DNA of 21,284 nucleotides from the NCBI GenBank assembly GCA_049591635.1, contig JBAWFF010000538.1, forward strand, positions 1 through 21,284. Reading direction: 5' to 3'. The position numbers and the translations under genes are program-made. The notes beneath the pieces are model-generated. The model was not told where the DNA came from and searched no databases. It worked only from the letters and a program-made list of their open reading frames with translations. How positions within the stretch are numbered: the first letter of the stretch is position 1; every line of letters begins with the position of its first letter. This stretch comes from DATFDN01 sp049591635. GTDB taxonomy: Bacteria; Pseudomonadota; Alphaproteobacteria; Acetobacterales; Acetobacteraceae. This document shows positions 14,764 to 21,284 of this stretch, one piece after another.

Positions 14764-15852
14764 ATGAACAACCCCGTCCCCCCTCTCGGTGCGCCTTGGG
14801 GCGGCCGGAGCGCCGCGCCACCGTTGCTCGACGCGCGCTCGGCAGCCGTGCTGCGGGAGATCGTCGAGCAATACGTGGAGACCGGCGAGCCCGTCGGCAG
14901 CCGCACCCTGTCGCGCCGGCTGCCGCTCAGCCTCTCGCCCGCCACCATCCGCAACGTCATGGCCGACATGACCGACGCCGGGCTGCTGTTCGCCCCGCAC
15001 ACCTCGGCCGGACGGCTGCCGACCGATCGCGGTTTGCGCCTGTTCGTCGACGGACTGCTGCATTTCGGCGAACTCGCCGACGAGGAACGCGAATCGATCG
15101 CCGCCGCGCTCGCCGCCTCCGGACGCAGCCTCGAGGACACGCTCGCCGACGCCAGTTCGCTGCTCGCGGGGCTGTCCTCGGCCGCCGGCCTGGTGCTCGC
15201 CCCCAAGGCCGAGGGCCCGCTGCGCCACATCGAGTTCGTCGCACTCGGATCGGGCCGCGCGCTGGTCGTGCTGGTCGCCGCCGACGGACACGTGGAGAAT
15301 CGGGTGATCGACATCCCGCCCGGCCTGCCGCCGTCGGCGCTCCAGCAGGCGGGCAACTACCTCAACGCCCACATCGCCAACCGCCCGCTGGCGGAGGTGC
15401 GCCGCATCGTCGCCGACGAGATGGCGGCGAACCGGACCGAGTTGGACACGCTCGCCGCCGCGGTCGTCGAAGCGGGCCTCGCGACGTGGACTGGCGAAGG
15501 CCGCGGCGGCAGCCTGATCGTGCGCGGCCAGGCGAAGCTGCTGGCCGACGTGACCCAGATCGAGCATCTGTCGGCGATCCAGGGGCTGTTCGAGCGGCTG
15601 GAGGCGCAGGAGACCATGCTGCGCCTGCTCGACCTCGCCGAGAAATCCGAGGGCGTGCGCATCTTCATCGGCGCCGAGAGCGGGTTGTTCTCGACCTCCG
15701 GCATCTCGATGGTGGTTGCCCCGGCGCGCAGCGAGGACGGCGGGCGGATCGTCGGCGCCATCGGCGTGATCGGGCCGAGCCGGATCAACTACGGACGGAT
15801 CATCCCGGTGGTGGACTACACGGCGCGGGTGATCGGCCGGCTGCTGGGGTAG
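14764..15852 (+). CDS. hrcA: Heat-inducible transcription repressor HrcA
   Basis: A 362-residue HrcA, normal length for the family. The N-terminal winged-helix region has IVEQYVETGEPVGSRTLSRRLPLSLSPATIRNVMADMTDAGLL followed by PHTSAGRLPTDRGLRLFVDGLL, which is diagnostic. C-terminal motifs include FIGAESGL and GAIGVIGPSRINYGRIIPVVDYTA. HrcA represses groESL and similar genes through CIRCE elements; no CIRCE (TTAGCACTC-N9-GAGTGCTAA) is seen in this window. The start at 14764 has GGAGG at 14752-14756. grpE, often the next gene, is missing: a PEP-CTERM gene follows instead. Confidence 0.97.
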   Translation: MNNPVPPLGAPWGGRSAAPPLLDARSAAVLREIVEQYVETGEPVGSRTLSRRLPLSLSPATIRNVMADMTDAGLLFAPHTSAGRLPTDRGLRLFVDGLLHFGELADEERESIAAALAASGRSLEDTLADASSLLAGLSSAAGLVLAPKAEGPLRHIEFVALGSGRALVVLVAADGHVENRVIDIPPGLPPSALQQAGNYLNAHIANRPLAEVRRIVADEMAANRTELDTLAAAVVEAGLATWTGEGRGGSLIVRGQAKLLADVTQIEHLSAIQGLFERLEAQETMLRLLDLAEKSEGVRIFIGAESGLFSTSGISMVVAPARSEDGGRIVGAIGVIGPSRINYGRIIPVVDYTARVIGRLLG

Positions 15853-15897
15853 CGCGCGCGCCGGCCTCGCGAGGCGGCTGTCATGTGCGTTTGTTCT

Positions 15898-15926
15898 TTG
15901 TCAATATTCATTCTGATTTGTTTACG
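15898..15926 (+). promoter_or_regulatory. Possible promoter of the PEP-CTERM gene
   Basis: The hrcA-PEP-CTERM gap (15853-16005) contains an A+T-rich block. TTGTCA (15898-15903) followed after 17 bases by TTTACG (15921-15926) is the best match, but the -10 is weak. A GCCTCGCGAGGC palindrome (15864-15875) just after hrcA has no T-run. Confidence 0.25.
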
Positions 15927-16005
15927 GGTTGCGCATCTCCTAACGATCGGTTAACTCGGACGCGGATGCCCGGATCGGGCTCCCCAACTCCAGGAAGGAT
16001 CGGAA

Positions 16006-16668
16006 ATGCGCAAATTTCTTCTCTCCTCCGTCGCGGCGGCGGCGGCGCTGGCCTTCGTCGGGATCACTCCGGCCCTGGCGACCGTGGACAACACGAGCCT
16101 GGCGAGCCCGCCCGGGACCTACTTTGGTACCGGCAATCCGAACACGAACTGGACCGTGAACACAGTAAGCGGCGTGGAGATGGGTCTCCAGGCGAGCCTC
16201 CCGACCATCGGCCCGATCGTGCCCGTCGGGAACGTCTATGGCGTCGCGACTGGCGTGAACTGGAACTTCAACTTCTCGGTCAATACGGCGGCGTCGGGAC
16301 TCACGCTCTCCGACGTCGGGCCCATATCGCTCAGCCTGACGGACTTTGGCACCGGGACCACGGGATCCTTCGATCCGACACTCATCCCGGATAACGCCAC
16401 CGTCGACGACACCGGATTCCAGAACTCCGAGGGGCTGCGGTTCGCCTCCATCGCCGCTGTACTTGGCGATCCCGACTATGACGTCAACGCGAACGACACG
16501 TACCTCTTCACGCTCTCGACCTCCGCCGGCTCCGTGACGGAGAGGGTCGTGGTCGGCAGCGGGGCGGTCCCGGAACCGGCGTCGCTGGCCGTTCTTGGCG
16601 TCGGGCTTCTCGGTCTCGCCTTCACGCGCAAGCGGCGGAATGGCGGCATGGGCGCGACCACGGCGTAA
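16006..16668 (+). CDS. PEP-CTERM sorting domain-containing secreted protein
   Basis: A 220-residue exported protein. It has a Sec signal peptide (MRKFLLSSVAAAAALAFVG, cleavage after ALA near residue 25), a Thr/Ser/Asn/Gly-rich beta-type body with no cysteine, and a C-terminal PEP-CTERM tail: VPEP at 188-191, a hydrophobic segment ASLAVLGVGLLGLAF, then RKRR. The tail is recognised by exosortase (EpsH/XrtA type) in bacteria that make exopolysaccharide. No exosortase or polysaccharide gene is in this window, so it is an orphan substrate. The ATG at 16006 has AGGAAGGA upstream. It has its own leader region and a strong hairpin after it, so it is probably monocistronic. Confidence 0.88.
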   Translation: MRKFLLSSVAAAAALAFVGITPALATVDNTSLASPPGTYFGTGNPNTNWTVNTVSGVEMGLQASLPTIGPIVPVGNVYGVATGVNWNFNFSVNTAASGLTLSDVGPISLSLTDFGTGTTGSFDPTLIPDNATVDDTGFQNSEGLRFASIAAVLGDPDYDVNANDTYLFTLSTSAGSVTERVVVGSGAVPEPASLAVLGVGLLGLAFTRKRRNGGMGATTA

Positions 16669-16691
16669 CACCGTCTTTCGTCGCGAATGGA

Positions 16692-16729
16692 ACAAGGGCC
16701 TCTTCCCTCGGGAAGAGGTCCGCCCTTGT
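16692..16729 (+). terminator. Hairpin terminator after the PEP-CTERM gene
   Basis: Outer arms ACAAGGGC (16692-16699) and GCCCTTGT (16722-16729) pair, and inside them CCTCTTCCC and GGGAAGAGG (16699-16718) form a 9-bp stem. A small bulge (TCC) lies on the right side. There is no T-run, so it may act as a strong structural stop or mRNA 3' end. Confidence 0.6.
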
Positions 16730-16786
16730 CGCCCCGCCGCACCCGGCGGATGATCCGTCGATGTCCATCCGCATCGGGGTCGCGTC

Positions 16787-18016
16787 ATGAAGTTCGGCAT
16801 CTTCTACGAATTGCAACTGCCGCGTCCGTGGACCGCGAGCAGCGAGTACGAGCTGTTCCAACAGGCGCTCGGGCAGATGGAGCTGGCCGACCGGCTTGGC
16901 TACGACTACGTCTGGATGGTCGAGCACCATTTCCTCGAGGAGTATTCCCATTGCTCCGCGCCCGAGGTGTTCCTCGGCGCCGCCAGCCAGCGCACCAAGC
17001 GCATCCGGCTGGGGCATGGCGTCATCCAGCTTACCACCAACCAGCCGCAGCGCGTCGCCGAGCGGGTGGCGACGCTCGATCTGCTGTCGGGCGGGCGGGT
17101 CGATCTGGGGATGGGCGAGGCGGCGGGGCCGGCCGAGTTGCATCCGTTCGGCGTGCGGGTGCGCGACAAGCGCGACCGCTGGGAGGAAGCGGTGCGGGCG
17201 ATCATCCCGATGTTCTCCCAGACTGCGTGGGAGTTCCACGGGCAGTACCACGATTTCGCCGAACGCAATGTGATCCCCAAGCCGTACCAGAAGCCGCATC
17301 CGCCGTTATGGGTCGCGTGCTCCAACATCCAGACGATCGCCGACGCGGGCGCGTGGGGGATGGGGGCGTTGGGGTTTTCCTTCGTCTCGCCCGAGGCGGC
17401 GCGGGCGTGGGTGCATCGCTATTACAACACGCTGCTGCGCGCGCCGCGGCGGCTCGCCGATTATCCGGCCAATCCGAACATCGCGATCGTCAACGGGTTC
17501 ATGTGTGCCCCGACCGATGAGGAGGCGATCGAGCTGGCTTCGGGCTGGACGTTCTTCATCTTCGCGCTGTCGTACTACGGACGGAAGGGCGTCGATGCGC
17601 CGGGCAAGGGCGATCTTTGGCGCGAGTACCAGGCGTGGCGCGGCACCGAGAAGGCGCAGGCGGCGTTACGCAACGGGCTGATCGGCTCGCCCGACACGAT
17701 CCGGCGCAAGATGCGGCTGTTCGAGGAATCGCACGTCGATCAGGTGATCCTGCTGAACCAGGCCGGCAAGACGAGCGACAAGGCGATCCGCGACAGCCTC
17801 GATCTGTTCGCCCGTGAGGTGATGCCCGAGTTCCATGCGCGGCAATCGGCGCAGGACTTGTGGAAGGCGGAGGTGTTGGAGGGACGGATCGTGCTCGATG
17901 ATCTGGATACCGGCGGGTTCGACCTCTACGCGCACCAGAACGAGGATATCGTGCGGCTGACGCCGGCGCAGTTGAAGGAGCGGATGGCGGAGAAGGAGCG
18001 GGCGGCGGCGGGGTAG
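16787..18016 (+). CDS. LLM class flavin-dependent oxidoreductase (luciferase-like monooxygenase)
   Basis: A 409-residue luciferase-like monooxygenase. The N-terminus MKFGIFYELQLPRPW, EHHFLEEYSHCSAPEVFLGAAS (46 onward) and IRLGHGVIQLTTNQPQRVAERVATLDLLSGGRVDLGMGE are typical of the bacterial luciferase superfamily. It would use reduced flavin and O2 on an unknown organic substrate. It is longer than the minimal family (about 330-350), with a C-terminal extension rich in charged residues. The ATG at 16787 has only a weak GGGG ahead of it. The next gene, a serine hydrolase, starts 17 bases after its stop on the same strand, so they are probably co-transcribed. Confidence 0.92.
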   Translation: MKFGIFYELQLPRPWTASSEYELFQQALGQMELADRLGYDYVWMVEHHFLEEYSHCSAPEVFLGAASQRTKRIRLGHGVIQLTTNQPQRVAERVATLDLLSGGRVDLGMGEAAGPAELHPFGVRVRDKRDRWEEAVRAIIPMFSQTAWEFHGQYHDFAERNVIPKPYQKPHPPLWVACSNIQTIADAGAWGMGALGFSFVSPEAARAWVHRYYNTLLRAPRRLADYPANPNIAIVNGFMCAPTDEEAIELASGWTFFIFALSYYGRKGVDAPGKGDLWREYQAWRGTEKAQAALRNGLIGSPDTIRRKMRLFEESHVDQVILLNQAGKTSDKAIRDSLDLFAREVMPEFHARQSAQDLWKAEVLEGRIVLDDLDTGGFDLYAHQNEDIVRLTPAQLKERMAEKERAAAG

Positions 18017-18033
18017 GAAAAGGGAGAAGAACC

Positions 18034-19215
18034 ATGCTGATGCGCCGACGCTTCATGACCAGTACCGCCGCCGGGTTTGCCGTCGCCGCGTCCGCCAAGG
18101 CCGACACAGGCACGAGCGGCGCGTCGCTCGACGCGATCCTGACGCCATACTTGCAGCGCTACACGCTGCCGGCCCTCGCCGCAGCGGTCGTGAAGGACGG
18201 GCACATTATCGCTTCGGGCGCGGTGGGGACGCGGCGGTTCGGAGAGACGATCCCGGTCACCATCGACGACCGCTTCCACATCGGCTCCGACACCAAGGCA
18301 ATGACGGCGCTGCTTGCGGGTATGTTGGTGGAGGCAGGCAAGCTGCGCTGGGATATCACGGTCGCCGAGGCGTTCCCCGAATTCGCCGCCCAGATGGATC
18401 CGCGCCTGCGCGGCGTGACGCTGATGCAACTGCTATCGCACACGAGCGGAATGCCGAGCGACAATGAGGCGTTCATGCGGCTGATCCAGCAATCCTTCAC
18501 GCTGGCGGACCTTAATCTCGACGCACTGCGGGCCTGGCTGGTCGGCGAATGGAGCAAGCAGCCGCTGGAGGCCGAGCCAGGATCACGCTTCGCGTATTCC
18601 AACATGGGCTACGTGATGGCCGGGTCGATCATCGAGCGAGCGGGCGGGAAGACGTGGGAGGAGCTGGTCAGCGAGCGCGTGTTCGATCCGCTGCGCCTCC
18701 GCACGGCGGGCCTGGGACCGCAATCCAGCCTGGGCCGTGTCGATGCGCCGCTCGGTCATGCGATCCGCGAGGATGGGACGCTGAAGCCGATGCTGGCCGG
18801 GCCGTACGGCGACAATCCAGCGGTCCTGGGACCGGCGGGGACCGTGCATCTGTCGGTGCTCGACTTCGCCGCCTGGGCCGGATGGAACGCCGGCGAGGGC
18901 AAGCGCGGCCCCGCGTTGGTGCGCCCGGAAACGATCCGCAAGCTGCACGCCAAGGTCATAAGCATGGAGCGCCCGGACGCCCCCCCGGGCACGCCGAAGA
19001 GCGGCGGCTACGGGCTCGGCTGGGGAATGCTGACGCCGTCGTACGCGAGCGGGCCGGTGCTGCAGCACGCGGGCTCCAACGGGATGAACCTGGCGTCGAT
19101 CCTGGTGCAGCCGGACCACGACTTCGCGTTGGTCATGACGACCAATGTCGGTGGGAAGAAAGCCGACGCGGCGTTCCTGGAGCTGACGGACGCCTTGTAC
19201 AAGGCGTATGCGTAG
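18034..19215 (+). CDS. Serine hydrolase, beta-lactamase (class C / PBP4*) family
   Basis: A 393-residue Beta-lactamase-fold hydrolase with a Tat-like signal (MRRRFMTSTAAGFAVAASAKA). Catalytic motifs are present: SDTK (85-88, the SxxK motif), YSN (188-190, YxN) and HAGSNG (345-350, replacing KTG). LLSHTSGMPS is also characteristic. Members are esterases, D-aminopeptidases or beta-lactamase-like enzymes; a true beta-lactamase is unlikely without the KTG triad. It acts in the periplasm. The start at 18034 has GGGAGAAG a few bases upstream, and the gene follows the flavin monooxygenase by 17 bases. Confidence 0.9.
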   Translation: MLMRRRFMTSTAAGFAVAASAKADTGTSGASLDAILTPYLQRYTLPALAAAVVKDGHIIASGAVGTRRFGETIPVTIDDRFHIGSDTKAMTALLAGMLVEAGKLRWDITVAEAFPEFAAQMDPRLRGVTLMQLLSHTSGMPSDNEAFMRLIQQSFTLADLNLDALRAWLVGEWSKQPLEAEPGSRFAYSNMGYVMAGSIIERAGGKTWEELVSERVFDPLRLRTAGLGPQSSLGRVDAPLGHAIREDGTLKPMLAGPYGDNPAVLGPAGTVHLSVLDFAAWAGWNAGEGKRGPALVRPETIRKLHAKVISMERPDAPPGTPKSGGYGLGWGMLTPSYASGPVLQHAGSNGMNLASILVQPDHDFALVMTTNVGGKKADAAFLELTDALYKAYA

Positions 19216-19217
19216 CA

Positions 19218-19250
19218 CCCTCACCCGCCGCGCAAGCGCGTCGGTGAGGG
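19218..19250. terminator. Bidirectional hairpin between the hydrolase and TRAP genes
   Basis: CCCTCACC (19218-19225) pairs with GGTGAGGG (19243-19250), with an inner CGCGC-AA-GCGCG stem. It fills the 36-base gap between two convergent genes, so it probably ends both transcripts. Confidence 0.65.
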
Positions 19251-19251
19251 C

Positions 19252-21093
19252 TCAGCGAGGCGTGGGCAGAAACCCGGTGGAGATCCACGGCACCGCGGCA
19301 ACCACGATCAATCCCACCAGCAGCGCGCCGAGATAGGGCCAGATGCGGCGCATGGCGGCGTCGGGGCTGACCTTGCCGATGGCGCAGGCGGCGTAGTAGC
19401 CGACGCCGAATGGGGGGGCGAACAGGCCGATGCCCATCGCCAGGATGACCACCATCGCGTAGTGGACCTCGTTCACCCCCATCGCGCGGGCGATCGGAAA
19501 CATCAGCGGGCCGAACAGTACCATCGCCGGGATGCCTTCGAGCACGCTGCCGAGGATGATGAAGGCGACGACGGATTCGGCGAGGAACCCGACTTGCCCG
19601 CCGGGCGCGGCCTCCATCGTGGCGGCGAGGGCGTGCGAGAAGCCTGATTGCGTGAGCGCCCAGCCCATCGCGGTCGCGGTGCCGATGATGAGCAGGATGG
19701 CGCCCGAGAGGCTGGATGTCTCGATCAGCATGGACGGTAGGCGGCGCCAGTCGAATCGGCGGTACAGCAGCAGGCCGATGACGAAGGCGTAGGCGATTCC
19801 GATGGTGGAGACCTCGGTTGCCGTCGCGATCCCCTCGATGACCGCGAAGCGGATGACGAAGGGCAGGACGAGCGCGGGCAGCGCGACGATGAAGGTGCGG
19901 GCGACGATGCCAGGCGAGGCGCGGCGGACGTTGCTGACGTCGTCGTTGCGCGCGCGGTGGCGCGCGAGAAACGCGAGGGCGACGGCGAGCAGCAGCGCCG
20001 GCACCAGGCCGCCGGCGAACAACGCGGCGATCGAAACGCCGGTAACGGAGCCGACGGTGATGAGCACGAGCGAGGGCGGGATCGTCTCGCTCATTGCCCC
20101 CGATGCGGACAGCAACGAGATCAGCTCGCCCTCGTGGATGCCGCGCCGTTTCATCTCGGGAAACAGCACCGGCGCGACGGCCGCCATGTCGGCGGCCTTG
20201 GCGCCGGAGATGCCAGAGATGAGGTACATCGCGCCCAACAGCACGTAGCAGAGCCCGCCCCTGATATGGCCAAGCAAGGAGGCGAGGAAGGCGACCATCG
20301 CGGCGGCCATGCCGGTCATCTCGATCAGCAGGCCGAGGAACACGAACAGCGGCACGGCGAGCAGGATCAAGGTGCTCATGCCCTCGTCCATGCGCGAGAC
20401 GACGATCGACAGTGGGATGTGCGTGGTGAGGCCGAGATAGCCGAGTGTGGCGAGTCCGAACGCGAACGCGATGGGGATGCCGGTGAGGACGGCGAGTCCG
20501 AGGATGGCGACGAAGAAGACGACAAGGTTCCAGTTGCCGATATGGGCGAGCATCGGGGACGCACGGACCAGCAAGGAGACGAGGATCGCGAGCAGGAAGA
20601 CCGGCGCGAACAGATCGCGCGCGTGGACGCGCAGCAGGCGGAGCGCGCAGTCGGCTAGCATGAGCGCGACGCCCACCGGGATGGCGCCGGCGCGCCACAT
20701 GTCCGACAGGCCGAGCGCGGGCGTCGTGATCGCCGCCTCCTCTTGCGCGTAGTCGATCGCATGGGGAAGCAGGAGGCCGAGGAACAGCGCCGCCGCGCCG
20801 ATGGCGAAGGCGTTCGCCTGATTCTGGCCCCGCGTGTTCAGGCCGGCGACGAGCGCGGTGAGGCGCATGTGGGAGCCTCGCCAGAGCGCGATGACGCTGC
20901 CCAGCATCGCCAGCCAGAGGAACAGGATCGAGGCCAACTCGTCGGACCAGACGAGCGGGCGGTCGATGACGTAACGCGAGATCACGCCGGCGAACAGGAT
21001 GGCGATCTCGGCGATGACCAGAAGGGAGCAGGCGAGTTCGACGAGGCCGTGGAGGAGGCGTTCGGCGCGCGCGGTAACCGCACTCACCGTCAT
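19252..21093 (-). CDS. TRAP transporter permease, fused DctQ-DctM
   Basis: A 613-residue membrane protein. Residues about 1-170 form a DctQ small-permease domain with four hydrophobic segments (ERLLHGLVELACSLLVIAEI, VWSDELASILFLWLAMLGS). The rest is a DctM large permease with AVPLFVFLGLLIEMTGMA, GAMYLISGISGAKAADMAAVAPVLFPEM, ASGAMSETIPPSLVLI and GIGLFAPPFGVGYYAACAIG. It imports a carboxylate-type solute using the ion gradient, with a periplasmic DctP protein that is not in this window and may lie beyond the right edge. The start MTVSAV at 21093 is chosen over the ATG at 21114, but neither has a good ribosome-binding site because an inverted repeat lies four bases upstream. Confidence 0.92.
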   Translation of the reverse strand: MTVSAVTARAERLLHGLVELACSLLVIAEIAILFAGVISRYVIDRPLVWSDELASILFLWLAMLGSVIALWRGSHMRLTALVAGLNTRGQNQANAFAIGAAALFLGLLLPHAIDYAQEEAAITTPALGLSDMWRAGAIPVGVALMLADCALRLLRVHARDLFAPVFLLAILVSLLVRASPMLAHIGNWNLVVFFVAILGLAVLTGIPIAFAFGLATLGYLGLTTHIPLSIVVSRMDEGMSTLILLAVPLFVFLGLLIEMTGMAAAMVAFLASLLGHIRGGLCYVLLGAMYLISGISGAKAADMAAVAPVLFPEMKRRGIHEGELISLLSASGAMSETIPPSLVLITVGSVTGVSIAALFAGGLVPALLLAVALAFLARHRARNDDVSNVRRASPGIVARTFIVALPALVLPFVIRFAVIEGIATATEVSTIGIAYAFVIGLLLYRRFDWRRLPSMLIETSSLSGAILLIIGTATAMGWALTQSGFSHALAATMEAAPGGQVGFLAESVVAFIILGSVLEGIPAMVLFGPLMFPIARAMGVNEVHYAMVVILAMGIGLFAPPFGVGYYAACAIGKVSPDAAMRRIWPYLGALLVGLIVVAAVPWISTGFLPTPR

Positions 21094-21097
21094 GTCC

Positions 21098-21164
21098 GGG
21101 CTTGGCCCGGGCATCCACGTCTTTGCTTGCGGTCGAGTAAGACGTGGATGGCCGGGCCAAGCCC
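21098..21164. repeat. 26-bp inverted repeat at the TRAP start codon
   Basis: Arms 21098-21123 and 21139-21164 are reverse complements at 25 of 26 positions, with a 15-base spacer. The sequence (ACGTGGATGGCCGGGCCAAG type) is like the dispersed alphaproteobacterial intergenic palindrome whose chance translation reads VDARxKPGHD. One arm ends four bases before the TRAP ATG, so it occupies the position of the ribosome-binding site. Confidence 0.85.
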
Positions 21165-21284
21165 ACGGCTGTCCGGTTCGCGGCTCAGGTCCACAGTATT
21201 GCCATTTGGCGGCTGTTTTGCAACGGAACCGGGTCGGGTTCGGCCCCGGTTCGGCGGAGCCGGTCGATGGGCTTTCGGTGCATC
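21165..21284. other. Right-end intergenic stretch
   Basis: I see no gene in these last 120 bases. A stem GAACCGGG (21226-21233) / CCCGGTTC (21245-21252) with an 11-base loop is present, possibly a terminator of a gene beyond the edge. Confidence 0.4.

Noticed and set aside
14475..16394. 639-residue plus-strand open frame across lysR, hrcA and the PEP-CTERM gene
   Set aside because: It is low-complexity Arg-rich sequence crossing three well-supported genes in another frame.
19133..21166. 677-residue minus-strand open frame over the TRAP gene
   Set aside because: It is an Arg/His/Pro-rich shadow of the DctQ-DctM frame. Its VDARAKPGHD start is the chance translation of the intergenic palindrome.

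Overview
The window is G+C-rich, tightly packed bacterial DNA that looks alphaproteobacterial, possibly from the Acetobacteraceae/Rhodospirillales. This rests on the 41-residue single-cysteine L36, neighbouring hrcA, rph and rdgB genes, a GlcD/GlcE pair, a PEP-CTERM protein and the style of the intergenic palindromes. No rRNA, tRNA, CRISPR array, transposase or integrase is visible.

Left part (1-8499, all minus strand). glcD and the start of glcE encode glycolate oxidase subunits. A perfect 41-bp inverted repeat lies upstream of them. Next comes a probable rpmJ-kinase-DUF29 operon with its own promoter. A three-component ABC importer of the Fe3+/AfuA/FbpA type follows (binding protein, fused double permease, ATPase), its genes overlapping or nearly touching. 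A hormone-sensitive-lipase-type esterase lies just upstream of the importer.

Accessory island (about 8840-10073). Two plus-strand genes of clearly lower G+C, a small 86-residue protein and a secreted 277-residue protein, belong to no family I recognise. They lie between the 3' end of intact rdgB and a decayed second copy of the rdgB 3' end (about 8556-8840). Both rdgB ends point the same way. This looks like an insertion at the end of rdgB that duplicated or replaced the gene's 3' part.

Middle (10070-15852). rdgB and rph overlap on the minus strand. A GST gene lies upstream of rph and is preceded by a 37-bp near-perfect copy of the rph ribosome-binding site and first codons. That copy encodes a 10-codon leader ORF whose stop overlaps the GST start. 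Then comes a divergent LysR / SDR-reductase module with several dyads in its control region, followed by hrcA. The usual partners grpE (after hrcA) and hemW (after rdgB) are absent here, so this conserved neighbourhood appears to have been broken up by insertions.

Right part (15853-21284). An isolated PEP-CTERM secreted protein is followed by a strong hairpin. A luciferase-like flavin monooxygenase and a Tat-type serine beta-lactamase-like hydrolase probably form an operon. A convergent hairpin separates them from a fused DctQ-DctM TRAP permease whose start codon lies 4 bases from a 26-bp inverted repeat.
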